Shown: in pieces, positions 1 through 8,764 of the stretch | Numbering within the stretch: the first letter of the stretch is position 1 | Layout of the letters: each line of letters begins with the position of its first letter | Notes under the pieces: generated by a model | Seen by the model: the letters and a program-made list of their open reading frames with translations, nothing else | Told to the model about the DNA's origin: nothing | The model's database searches: none | Position numbers and translations under genes: made by a program | Origin: Pyropia yezoensis | Taxonomy: Eukaryota; Rhodophyta; Bangiophyceae; Bangiales; Bangiaceae | Direction of reading: 5' to 3' | Length of the DNA: 64,000 nt | Assembly (NCBI GenBank): GCA_009829735.1 | Contig: CM020620.1 | Coordinates: forward strand, 12,893,420 to 12,957,419

Positions 1-253
1 CTGGAAGCGCACCGGCGTGGGTCGGCCAAACTACGAAAAGTCACCGAAGAACGAAAAAACGGCACACAAGCCAACGTCATTACAGTGCAACGGAGGCGAA
101 GAGTGGCGCAGGTCGAGGTCGGCGAGCTCTCCCTGCACAGCTCTTCTCCCCAGCACCGAGGACTTGTGATCCGCGGCGCTTTCGCCGCGGCGCACCCCTC
201 GGGGCAATCCCCGCACCCGCCCTGCCGTCAAGCGCCACCCCGGCGGCCTGCCC
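1..253. other. Unassigned sequence at window edge
   Basis: No convincing gene is visible here. Short frames on both strands are compositionally biased and have no recognisable domain. The stretch may be upstream sequence or 5' coding sequence of the HAD-domain gene that follows. Confidence 0.4.
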
Positions 254-778
254 GTGGCGCCTCGCGGCCTCTCACCTCCCCACCCAGCGTCCTCTTCCGC
301 TGCCCCGCGGGACGTTCAAGACCCGGTCTCCCCCCCCCCCCCTCTTGGTGGGATGGCGTCGTTCGCTTTTGTCGTCCCCCCTCCGCGGCGGTTCCCTCTG
401 CCCGCTGCCGCTGCTGCCGCCGCCGCCGCCACCACCACCACTACCACCCCCACCCCCACCACTACCGTCGGTGGCATCTTCTTGCGTGGTGGCGGCGGCG
501 GCGGCGGCTGGGCGGGCGTGACCCCCCGGCTGCGTCACGCTGCCGGCCGTCGCGCGCTGGTCCGGCGTGCCCGCTGCCCGGCGGGGGGCGCCGCGACGGC
601 GGCGGTGACGCCCACCGCGTTGGCGCGCGGCGCGCGGGCGGGCCCGCCCTCGCTGCCACGGCCGCCTGTCATCCTGCTGGTGCTGCAGCTGGAAGCGCTG
701 GCGGCGGGGGCGTGCCCGCCAGGGAGCCGCCTCGACCCAGACGTACGCCCCAGCGGCGACGCGGCCGGCCATGGTGGT

Positions 779-809
<31 letters not shown>

Positions 810-2196
810 GTGGCGGCAGCAGCAGCGGCACTGGGGGCGACGGCGGTGCCCTCACCGAGCTCGTTGCCCGCCTGACCACCCACAAGGCTGCCGGTGGCCG
901 CGCCTACGTCGTGGGCGCCACGTCCGGGCCGCCCGCAGAGGCGGTGCGACTGCTTGAGATGCTCGCCATTGACGCGCCGCCGCCGCCGCCACCGTCACGG
1001 CGGCCGTCGCGGGGGGCGGGTTTTGGGTCCCCCCCGGCGCGGGCGGCGGCGGCGCCCCCCCCTGCCCCCCCCTCCTCCTCCTCTGGCACAGCCAGCGGCG
1101 GCCCTACGCCCTGGCTTGACGCCGCCCTCTGTCACGACGGCGCGGAGTTGTACCAGTCGGGCTACCGCACCGCCGACCCGCTGTGGGAGGAGACGGTGTC
1201 CAAGTCGGGGGCGTGGGCGCCCAAGCCCATTGCGTGGGTCGTGTCGTCCTCGTTTGGGGAGCAGCTGTCGCCGGCGGGTTCGCTGCCCCCAGCATCGGCC
1301 GTGGCGGGTGCGGCGGCGGCGGCGGCTGCGGCGGCTCCTGCAGACGCCGCCGTCGCCCCGGCAGATGCCGCTCACAAGCCGCCGTCTGGGGCGGCCTCAG
1401 ACGACGGCGGTACGGCTGCACCCCCTCCGTCCCCCCCCTCCCCTGCCCCAGTGCCGGTTCGGCGCTCCCCACGCGCGGCAGCCGGCCAGGCCGCCCGCAA
1501 CCGGCTTGCCTTTGACATTGCCCCCTCCGTTACCGACGCGTCGGCGCTCGCTGCCGACGTGGCCGCCGCCCTCGCCGCGAACGGCGTCAAGGTGCGGGTG
1601 ACGGTGAACGCGGGCCCTGACGGGCGGCCGCAGGTGGTTTGTAGCCCCGCGGCAGCATCGGTGGCCGACGCGGTCACGTTTGTTCAAAAGATGCTGGGGG
1701 TCGAGCGATGCCGCACGCTTGTGTATGGACGCAAGCCGTTTGTGGTGGACGCCGTGGGGGGCAAGACCAAGGAGGGAGAGCCTCCCGTCGCGCTTGCTGT
1801 GGTGGATGGGGAAGAGGGGGGGGGACTGAACGAGGTACGTGCCCTGCCACCGCTGATGATTGCCTTCTTGGCCTTGGCTGCTCTTTTTCTTTTGAGTCTT
1901 GGCCGCTGGGCTGGTCGGGGCGTTCCTATTTGCGCAGCAGACTGCCTTTCTCATCAGGACTCGCCGGGACTGCCTTCTTGCCTATTCGACCTGACTGGTT
2001 TTTTCATGCTGGCTCGTCTTCTGACGCACCTGGTGGTGTCTTTTTCCGCCTGTGTTGGATTGTTTCTTTCACATGTGGCGCTTATCGGTGTATTTCTGCT
2101 TCTGCGCGACTACAGGCAACGGAAAGCATCTACTGCTCCTCAGCGACGGGGGCGGCTGCAGTCATTGATGGGCTTCTTCACCATGCGGTGCTCTGA
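254..2196 (+). CDS. Sucrose-phosphate synthase/phosphatase-type HAD domain protein, one intron, 5' end uncertain
   Basis: Exon 1 (254-1834) and exon 2 (2116-2196) join in phase 0. The ordered part resembles the C-terminal phosphatase-like domain of sucrose-phosphate synthase and related HAD sugar phosphatases. One segment reads RAYVVGATSGPPAEAVRLLE. It is followed by DAALCHDGAELYQSGY, like the 'D-A-x-I-C-x-x-G-x-E-L-Y-Y' region of the family, and then by a segment around VKVRVTVNAGPDGRPQVVC and a helix before VYG. Exon 2 supplies a short terminal helix ending HHAVL. Where HAD enzymes carry the GDxxND catalytic loop, this protein reads VYGRKPFVVDAVGG, and no N-terminal DxD motif is visible. 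It may therefore be a non-catalytic or regulatory domain. Long Pro, Ala, Gly and Ser runs interrupt the domain. ATG codons at 254 and 353 are both possible starts, and a glycosyltransferase part could lie outside the window. The family call is moderate; substrate is unknown. Confidence 0.45.
779..808 (+). repeat. (AGC)10 microsatellite encoding poly-Ser
   Basis: Ten perfect AGC units lie inside the HAD-domain reading frame and encode a run of ten serines. A second short AGC cluster follows after a Gly-Gly spacer. Confidence 0.9.
1835..2115 (+). other. GT-AG intron (281 nt) in the HAD-domain gene
   Basis: The donor is GAG|GTACGT and the acceptor is a pyrimidine-rich stretch ending CTACAG|GC. 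Without splicing the frame runs into an implausible hydrophobic tail. With splicing it ends after 26 codons at TGA 2194-2196. The 281-nt length is not a multiple of three, so splicing changes the frame used downstream. Confidence 0.7.
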
Positions 2197-2540
2197 GACG
2201 CGCATGGTAAGAGCGCAGTGACTTGAGTGATGTGGCCTTTCTGTCGTCCTGGCGAGGGTGGGGCCCTTGAGTTTGGTTTTTCTTTTCACGCGGCTTTGAA
2301 AGGATTCTTTCTCTTCTCTTTCAACACGTGATTTCCACTTCCCTTGATGACCTATTGTAAGTCCTACACTTACTTCAAAGTGCGTCTATCTCCCGAGCGT
2401 CCCGACGAGCAACAACCTCTCCCCTCCTCCTCGACGACCACACATCATCATCCCCTCCACCTGCGCACCACCTCTGCCACTTCTACGACCCACACCAGCA
2501 ATAAGCTGGACCACACTGCTTCCTTCTGCTGACGTGCGCC
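2197..2540. other. Intergenic region between HAD-domain gene and pheS
   Basis: This should hold the 3' UTR of the upstream gene and the promoter and 5' UTR of pheS, which run in tandem. It is less GC-rich and has T-rich stretches. No clear TATA box or other element was seen. Confidence 0.5.
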
Positions 2541-3785
2541 ATGGCGCACCCTACGCGCCATTCGCGCGCCATCCCCCGCTCACCTTGTTGCTTCACCACC
2601 GCCGCCGCTCTGCTGCCGCTGCGGCGGCGCGGCGGCGCCGCCGTGCGCGCACGGCCCCTCGCTGGTTCGCCCCGTACCGCCCCTCTGCGACGGGCGACGC
2701 TTACGGCGTCAGCGGACGCACCCACCGCCCTATCCCCTGAGCTGGCTGCCACACTACAGCAAGTCGCGGCTGACCGGGACGAGGCACTGGCGTCCGTGAC
2801 TGCTGCTGACAACCTCCCCGCCCTGGACGCTGTGCGCGTGGCGTTTCTGGGCAAAAAAGGTCGCCTCACGGCGGTCCTGAAGACGCTGGGCAAGCTAAAC
2901 AAAGAGGACCGGCCGGCGGTTGGTGGTGAGGTCAACGCCGCCAAGGACGTGGTGGCGTCGGCCGTAGCGGCCCGGAAGGAGGTGCTGGTCGAGGAGGCTA
3001 GAGCAGAGGCAGAAGCAGCCGAGGAAATTGACGTGACCATGCCGGGGGTGTACCCGCGGCGCCTTGGCTACAAGCACCCGATCAACAGCACCATTGATCG
3101 GGCACTGGACATCTTCGAGGAGCTGGGCTACTCCGTCATTGACGACCCGAAGCTGACTCCTGAGGTTGAAACCGAGTACTACTGCTTTGGCGCTCTCAAC
3201 TGCGCCGAGGACCACCCGGCGCGGGACATGCAAGACACTTTCTACATTACGGACCCGGCCAACCCAGAGGGTGAAAACCTCCTCCTCCGCTCGCAGACGT
3301 CGTCTGTGCAGATCCGGTACATGGAGCAGAATAAGCCCCCGTTTGCTGTTATTGCGCCCGGTAGGGTATACCGGCGGGACACGGTCGACGCGACGCACTC
3401 GGCTATGTTCCACCAGATTGAGATCTTGGCGGTGGCGCCCATGGGCGAGCTCAACCTGGGGGGTCTTAAGGGCACTGTCACCCACTTCCTCGAGCAGATG
3501 CTGGGCACGGATATTGAGGTGCGCTTCCGTGGTTCCTTCTTTCCCTTTACCGAGCCGAGCATGGAAGTGGACGTGCTTTTTCGAGGCAAGTGGTTGGAGA
3601 TCCTCGGCTGCGGGATGGTCGACCCGGCAGTGCTGACTAACGTTGGCATTGACCCGGAGAAGTACGCCGGCTTCGCGGCCGGCTTTGGCGTGGAGCGATT
3701 CGCGATGATCATGCACGATATTCCCGACATCCGGATGCTGTATCAGTCGGACTGGCGGTTCCTGTCTCAGTTCATGCAGGACTGA
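2541..3785 (+). CDS. pheS: Phenylalanyl-tRNA synthetase alpha subunit, organellar (probably plastid)
   Basis: This protein charges tRNA-Phe as the catalytic alpha subunit of a bacterial-type (alpha-beta)2 PheRS. The 414 residues comprise about 65 basic, Ala/Arg/Ser-rich residues typical of a transit peptide, an N-terminal helical tRNA-binding arm, and a class II catalytic core. Class II landmarks are HPARDMQDTFY, LLRSQTSSVQIRYME, the RVYRRDTVDATHSAMFHQIE region, and motif 3 GFAAGFGVERFAMI near the C-terminus. Bacterial PheS is about 330-350 residues, so the extra length is the presequence. The start is the ATG in the good context cgccATGG. The gene is intronless. The beta subunit is not in the window. 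Red algal plastid genomes such as that of Porphyra are known to encode pheT, so this nuclear product would pair with a plastid-made partner. Targeting is inferred from composition. Confidence 0.95.
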   Translation: MAHPTRHSRAIPRSPCCFTTAAALLPLRRRGGAAVRARPLAGSPRTAPLRRATLTASADAPTALSPELAATLQQVAADRDEALASVTAADNLPALDAVRVAFLGKKGRLTAVLKTLGKLNKEDRPAVGGEVNAAKDVVASAVAARKEVLVEEARAEAEAAEEIDVTMPGVYPRRLGYKHPINSTIDRALDIFEELGYSVIDDPKLTPEVETEYYCFGALNCAEDHPARDMQDTFYITDPANPEGENLLLRSQTSSVQIRYMEQNKPPFAVIAPGRVYRRDTVDATHSAMFHQIEILAVAPMGELNLGGLKGTVTHFLEQMLGTDIEVRFRGSFFPFTEPSMEVDVLFRGKWLEILGCGMVDPAVLTNVGIDPEKYAGFAAGFGVERFAMIMHDIPDIRMLYQSDWRFLSQFMQD

Positions 3786-4378
3786 GATGGTGCGACGGCC
3801 GTTCGTAGGGTTCGGTCGTGGGTGGGTATGCGTATAGCGAATGGCTCCGTTTTCCCGTCGTGCCACTCTTTCCACGCGGTTGCTCGCTCTCACCAGGACG
3901 GTTTGCTCATTCATGTCCATTGAATGGCGCGACATTCCGTGACGCGCTGCTGGCTTTCTTTCGCTCTGCATTCGCGCATCCAGCTGGGTTTCGCGCGAAT
4001 GTTTCGCTCTGCATTCGCGCACCCAGCTGGGTGCGCGAATGCAGAGCGAAAGAACGGACTGCCATCCCAATGAAGCTTATTCCGTCTTCAGAAAAGAATA
4101 GCAGACAGAGAAAGAGAAAAGGAGCATCAACACGACCCGTCCACTGTAGATCCCGGTGCGCACCGAACGTGCTCTAACCCACTGCCCCACGTGAGCCCGT
4201 GGCCACAACTACCACGTGAGCTCGTGGCCACAACCAGTTTAGCAGCGTCGGTGGGGTTCACGCGAGCCACCCCGTTCGCGCGTGAGCACGCGCCGGCCGC
4301 CTGGCGTCACGACAAGGACGCATACCAATGGAAACAGGGCAGTGTTGCCAGTACAGCATTTCCGTGCCCCGGAGAACG
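3786..4378. other. Convergent intergenic region between pheS and the F-box gene
   Basis: Two genes converge on this interval, so it should contain both 3' UTRs. It carries a perfect palindrome (annotated separately) and no credible reading frame. Confidence 0.6.
4002..4051. repeat. Perfect 50-bp palindrome (25-bp arms, no loop) with an adjacent direct half-copy
   Basis: Bases 4002-4026 are the exact reverse complement of 4027-4051, with the centre inside ACCCAGCTGGGT. The left arm is preceded by a near-identical direct copy starting at 3959, with one mismatch in the ATCC/ACCC segment. It lies between the 3' ends of two convergent genes. It could act as a bidirectional terminator or 3'-end structure, or be the remnant of a hairpin-forming element. 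Confidence 0.9.
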
Positions 4379-5851
4379 TCATTGATTGATGGGCGGGTAG
4401 GCCACCTGCACAACCCCAAGGAGGCTCGGTCCCGCGTAGCCCAGCTCGTGAGAATATTCGCACGGGGGAATAAAGATGAAGCGACGCTGCGGCGGCTGTT
4501 CCTCCAACGCCAGCCCTGCACGGGTGCGCTTAATCAAGTAGTCGATGAAGTCGTGGAAGCCAGCGGCGTCGCCGTCCGTCTCGGGCTCGAAGTACAGCAC
4601 AGAAGCGTTGGGCACCACGAAGTTCTTGAGGTGGTGGATGTTGAACCGGCGTTCTACAACCAGAACCGACGGCAGTCCATCTTCGCCGAGTGTAGCACCA
4701 GCAATGTGGTGCGCCACCAAATTGCAGATGAACTTGCCGGTCTTTTGCAGCCGGCACGTCCACCGCGCACGGGTGGAGACAGTAGGGTACACGAGCCGCC
4801 ACTTTTGGTCGTCCCCGTCCTCCAGAGTGGGGTCGACAAACTTCCACACGTGCTCGTCGTGCTCCAGTGCCCGCCAGTGGCGCAGCGTTAACGCCTTCCA
4901 AAGATGTGCATCCGAAGCCAGCTCCCGCCACCGGCGACACACGCCATGCATACGGGCCAGCTCGGGGCCGTCGAGAAAAGAAAACACGGTCTGAGCCAAC
5001 GCATCGGGGAGGTTGGCAAACAGGGACCCAGCGTCGCCAACGCCGGGCGGCCTCGTATCAGCTGCGGCCGCGTCAGAATAAGGGGGGGAGATAAGGCCAG
5101 GCTCCACGTGATATTGCTCGTCCATGGCACCTGCGCCTATCGCGCTGTCACTGCCAGCCACGGCGGGGTACTCGACAGCGCCTCCGCTCACTTCCGCCTC
5201 GTACCCTGGTGGGAACGGGTGGCCCGGCGCAGGCCCATTGTACGGACCTGTGTTTGGGCCACCACCATAAACATACATCGCCGTGTCCTGGTCACTCCCC
5301 GGGGAGCGTGGTGGATGAGACTGTGGATGGCCGGGCGGGAAGTCGCCCGCGTACATTGCGTTAGCCATCGCAGCGCGAAGGCGCGTCAAACGTGCGTCAC
5401 GCGTCGAGGCAGCCATATCAGCTGCGGCAGAGTTTGATGCCAGCAACGTGCGCAGGTGGTCCCGCATGAAGGACGCCGAACCGCCCAGCAGCAGTGGCTT
5501 CTTCTTCACATAGTCCAGCATTTCATGAATATCCGCTACCAGGTTGGACACCGAGTCTGGATCTTCATCGTCCACGTACAGCTCGTCCACCTCCTCGCCA
5601 CCCACCATGACCTGGTCCGAGTCCCCGCTATTGCCCCTGCCATGGCCGCTACCATTTTCGTCCCCGTCACCTCCTGCGGCACCGCCGTAACCGCCAGCGG
5701 CACCGCCGCGCCCGTCTCCACTCCCTCCGCCGCCACCAAGGTCACTGCTGCCCCCGGATGCTCTGCCGGCGGAAGATATAATCCGCGCAGCACCGCTGCC
5801 GCTCCCAGCAACGCCGTAATGTCCCCCTCGGTCATTCAAATTCACCGCCAT
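4379..5851 (-). CDS. F-box protein with C-terminal SPOC-like domain
   Basis: The 490-residue protein starts at the ATG at 5851 (MAVNLNDRGG); an in-frame upstream ATG at 5929 is less likely. Residues about 10-80 are Gly/Ser-rich and disordered. An acidic, helical stretch follows. An F-box lies at about 274-320 (LFANLPDALAQTVFSFLDGP, then CRRWRELASDAHLWKAL). Such domains bind Skp1 in SCF ubiquitin ligases. The C-terminal 150 residues match a SPOC domain: a beta-rich start (RWTCRLQKTGKFICNLVAHH), then RRFNIHHL, FHDFIDYLIKRTRAGLA, and RRFIFIPPCEYSHELG. SPOC domains bind phosphorylated or chromatin-associated partners. The inferred role is a substrate receptor that uses SPOC to recognise its target. 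No intron is apparent. It diverges from the RsmE gene. Confidence 0.82.
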   Translation of the reverse strand: MAVNLNDRGGHYGVAGSGSGAARIISSAGRASGGSSDLGGGGGSGDGRGGAAGGYGGAAGGDGDENGSGHGRGNSGDSDQVMVGGEEVDELYVDDEDPDSVSNLVADIHEMLDYVKKKPLLLGGSASFMRDHLRTLLASNSAAADMAASTRDARLTRLRAAMANAMYAGDFPPGHPQSHPPRSPGSDQDTAMYVYGGGPNTGPYNGPAPGHPFPPGYEAEVSGGAVEYPAVAGSDSAIGAGAMDEQYHVEPGLISPPYSDAAAADTRPPGVGDAGSLFANLPDALAQTVFSFLDGPELARMHGVCRRWRELASDAHLWKALTLRHWRALEHDEHVWKFVDPTLEDGDDQKWRLVYPTVSTRARWTCRLQKTGKFICNLVAHHIAGATLGEDGLPSVLVVERRFNIHHLKNFVVPNASVLYFEPETDGDAAGFHDFIDYLIKRTRAGLALEEQPPQRRFIFIPPCEYSHELGYAGPSLLGVVQVAYPPINQ

Positions 5852-6832
5852 AACGCCGCGGCTGAGCAAAGAACACCAAGCGTATAGGGGGCGCGGCAAA
5901 ACAGACAGAGAGGAAAAACAAGGCCTCAAGTGTCAGACAAACCTACTGCTCCAGCCATACAACGTCCAAGTTGGCCACAGCTGTCCATCAGGTCGTCAGC
6001 GTCACAGCACCAGCCGCGCGAGTCCCACAAACAGCCCGTAGTGGACCGCCACAAGAAGCACACGCGAGCACGGCATCGCTCACTGCGGGTATAACAAGAC
6101 CGTTTGACCAGAGGGCGGGACCGCGCAAGGCGTACCCATTGGGAAGGCCGCCGTGTCCGCACGCGAGTTGACGTCCTCCTGGTTGTGGCGCGTGCGCGTC
6201 GCTTCCCCCACCCGAGCCACCGCCCGCCGCGCCACGGCCAGTCCCACGGCGCGGCCCGGTGTAGCTGCCTGCTCCTGTCTCGGGTCGGTCCATCATGCCG
6301 TGCGGCACGGCATCCGTCGGTGTGTGAGTAACACCTAGTCCACTGCCTGCAGTACGCGCAATAAAAAAGGGCGGGATGGAGATTTACCCCTCACGGCAGG
6401 GGCAACGGGCAGCACGGAAAGCGACCTCCCGGCCACGCCTGACGCACCTAGGCGATCACAGACAGCAGGGCTCACATGCACTACACGCCGCCGCCACTGC
6501 CACCGTCGACACAACAATCACCGCTGCCACAAACACCGACGCCGTTGCTTGCGATGCCACAGATGCCGCCGCCACAACCACCACTGCAACAGCTCGCACG
6601 CTGTCGACCCGTGCACGACAAAGACGCGGTGTCCTCGTACCAACGCGTGTGGGCGTGCCAAGAGCGAGAGGGGGGCTTGGACAACAACCAAAACCTGGTC
6701 GACAAGTAAGCTCCATTCAAATCCAAAACGTGCTTACAGTGCAGCGACACATTGAGGTCCGGTGATGCACGAGGGATCCCCCCTGAGCTGATATATAACC
6801 CACCCGCCGTCCATCGCTCCCAGCCCTTCGAC
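5852..6832. other. Divergent promoter region between F-box/SPOC and RsmE genes
   Basis: The interval is about 980 bp between two divergently transcribed genes and must hold both promoters. Small frames here are Thr/Ala-rich and not convincing. A TATA-like element near the RsmE start is annotated separately. Confidence 0.6.
6791..6798 (+). promoter_or_regulatory. TATA-like box upstream of RsmE
   Basis: ATATATAA stands out in GC-rich surroundings and ends 34 bp before the chosen ATG. If it acts as a TATA box, transcription would begin within about ten bases of the start codon. Confidence 0.45.
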
Positions 6833-7951
6833 ATGGCGGTGGCTTTTCTTCCTCACCCTGTGCTTCCCGGTACCCTTTCCTCTGCTGACCACCTTCTTTC
6901 TAGGAGGCTCCAAGCCGCCCCAACCCCGTGTTGTCGGTGTGCGGGACGTCGCGCACGGCCGCTGCCCCCGCCACAGGCTCTACCCCCTGTGGCCACTGCC
7001 GCCACCGCTACCTCTGACTATGGCACCCCCAATTCTTCGCTGGAGCGCGTGTACCTCCCCCCTCCTCTGCTGACGCTTGCAACCCCCGAAGGTGCGACGG
7101 TTTTGCTCCCGGCGGCAGAGGCTGCCCACCTCCGCGCGCGCCGTGTGCGACCGCTCGCTTCGGTGCTGCTTTTCAACGGCACGGGTACATTGGCTGTAGC
7201 GGTGCTGCTACCGCCCTCTGAAGCGGCCTATTTCGTCGCGGACTTGGCTTCTGTGGCCGCTACTGGCGTGCTCGATGGGGGCGGCGGCGGGTCCTGCCCC
7301 CCTCCGTCGGCGCCCAGGCGGCGGCAACGGCGGCGAGACCCCCCCCTGCTGCCTTCGGCGGTGCGGCTGACAGCCCCTCCCTTCGACGTCTCCCCTTCTG
7401 ACGGTCTGACGGCTGCCGTGGCGCTGCCTGCCGCCCCCGCCTCTGCCGACTGGGCGGTAGAGAAACTGACCGAGGTGGGCGTCGCGCGCATCATAGCGAT
7501 CCCAACCGCCCGTGCCGCCGGTGCCGCCGGCGGGCCGTCTGTAGCGGCGGCGTCAGTAGCCGCCCGCGCCGACCGGTGGCGGCGGCTGGCGGTGGCGGCG
7601 ACTAAGCAGAGCCTCCGCCCGGTGGTGCCAGACGTGGACGTGTCACCGGTGTGGGCAGACGTGCTGGTGCTGGTGGCCGCGACCGCCGACCGGGGGGAGG
7701 CGGTGTGGGTGGCAGACGTGGAGGGGGTGGAGCTGGGCGCTTTTTTGGTCTCCAGGGGGGGGGGGGGCGTAGGCCTCCGAGGGGGGATGCTGCTGGTCGG
7801 ACCCGAGGGGGGGTTTACGCCTGGGGAGGTGGAGGACCTGGTGCGTGCTGGGGGGGTGCTTGTGCGCCTCGGGGGGGGCCGCCTGCGAGTGGAGACGGCT
7901 GCGGTGGCTGCTGCGGCGGCGATTATGATGGTACGCTGCGCGGACACCTAG
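6833..7951 (+). CDS. rsmE: 16S rRNA (uracil-N3)-methyltransferase, RsmE family, probably organellar
   Basis: RsmE is a SPOUT-fold, SAM-dependent enzyme that methylates N3 of the 16S rRNA uridine equivalent to E. coli U1498. The 372-residue protein has about 70 residues of presequence-like Ala/Pro/Arg-rich sequence, a PUA-like N-terminal domain (VYLPPPLLTLATPEGATVLL onward), and the SPOUT core. Diagnostic segments are DWAVEKLTEVGVARIIAI, RWRRLAVAATKQSLRP, and the knot and SAM site LLVGPEGGFTPGEVEDL followed by LRVETAAVAA. Bacterial RsmE is about 240-250 residues, so the extra length is the presequence and low-complexity insertions. The chosen start is MAVAFLPHPV in acATGG context; a longer in-frame start at 6752 lies upstream of the TATA-like element and is less likely. 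An organellar ribosome is the probable target. Confidence 0.93.
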   Translation: MAVAFLPHPVLPGTLSSADHLLSRRLQAAPTPCCRCAGRRARPLPPPQALPPVATAATATSDYGTPNSSLERVYLPPPLLTLATPEGATVLLPAAEAAHLRARRVRPLASVLLFNGTGTLAVAVLLPPSEAAYFVADLASVAATGVLDGGGGGSCPPPSAPRRRQRRRDPPLLPSAVRLTAPPFDVSPSDGLTAAVALPAAPASADWAVEKLTEVGVARIIAIPTARAAGAAGGPSVAAASVAARADRWRRLAVAATKQSLRPVVPDVDVSPVWADVLVLVAATADRGEAVWVADVEGVELGAFLVSRGGGGVGLRGGMLLVGPEGGFTPGEVEDLVRAGGVLVRLGGGRLRVETAAVAAAAAIMMVRCADT

Positions 7952-8417
7952 GTGGGCATGAGCGGCGCACGTGCCGAGGCCGGAGCACAGTAGGGGCTCA
8001 GCGTCACCTTCGAGGGGTCGGTGTTGGCAAAGTTTAGAGGCGGGTGTTTGGAAAAGAGTAGCGGGCAGTCTGCCAACGGGGGGGATGTCGCTGCAAAGAG
8101 ATGTTTCCCTTCCGATCGTCCAAGTCACGGACCTGGTCATACGACAGAACGGTGGTGGAAGCCGCCTCAGCCCCCGTCCGCGGCGGTCCCGCACGCACGT
8201 TTCTGGTTGTGTCTTACGGTGCGTCCTGCAATGTGACTAACGTCCGATATTCGCCGATATTCAAGCCACGTGTGATACACGTGGCAGACTTTAGTAAACG
8301 TGGCACGGTTCGCGTCATGCAGGAATGTCAGATGACTAACGGAGCGCTGAAACGGCCGTATGTCGCCAATGTAGTTCCAAGAAGTTGTTTCAAGTCACAG
8401 ATGCCACGTGGGGCTAC
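7952..8417. other. Intergenic region downstream of RsmE
   Basis: No gene was found. GC content falls compared with the coding region. Short overlapping frames on both strands have no recognisable domains. Confidence 0.5.
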
Positions 8418-8488
8418 GGATAGTCGAGTCACTATCTACGTGACTATCGAGTGGCTCGATAGTCACCCTGATAGTGCCTCGACAATCC
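8418..8488. repeat. Imperfect hairpin (34-bp arms, 3-nt loop)
   Basis: The core is a perfect 10-bp stem (GACTATCGAG, 8442-8451, with CTCGATAGTC, 8455-8464) around TGG. The stem extends outward with a few mismatches to GGATAGTCGAG on the left and CTCGACAATCC on the right. CCACGTGG occurs near both outer ends. It could be a foldback MITE. Confidence 0.75.
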
Positions 8489-8534
8489 ATTTCAGGGTGA
8501 ATGGACGCGCCACGTGGAGGTTCGGGGCGTAATA

Positions 8535-8762
8535 CAGTGCGACCCCTCACTTGGCCGCCCCGCAGTTGTGCCGATCGGCACAACTGAGGGGGGGGTACGC
8601 GTGAAGTGGCCCGGCCGGGCGGCTCATATTCGGACGAAGACGGGCGCTGATTGGCTCATACCGTCCAGATCGCTGAAATCTGAACATCTCAGGACAACTG
8701 TCGGACACTGGAAGGGGGGCCACCTCCTTGGTCTACCCCAGGGCAAGTGAGGGGTTGCACTG
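8535..8762. mobile_element. Tc1/mariner-like MITE (228 bp) with TA target duplication
   Basis: The terminal inverted repeats are CAGTGCGACCCCTCACTTG (8535-8553) and CAAGTGAGGGGTTGCACTG (8744-8762), with 18 of 19 positions matching. A TA dinucleotide flanks each end (8533-8534, 8763-8764). Tc1/mariner elements insert at TA, and their ends often begin CAGTG. A perfect 24-bp palindrome lies inside at 8563-8586. No coding capacity is present, so it is non-autonomous. Confidence 0.75.
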
Positions 8763-8764
8763 TA

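Noticed and set aside
1835..2221. Hydrophobic C-terminal extension of the HAD-domain protein as membrane anchor
   Set aside because: The stretch is bounded by a strong donor and acceptor, and the spliced continuation fits the domain, so it is read as an intron.
2895..4070. Minus-strand frame of 391 codons opposite pheS
   Set aside because: It is a shadow of the high-GC pheS coding sequence.
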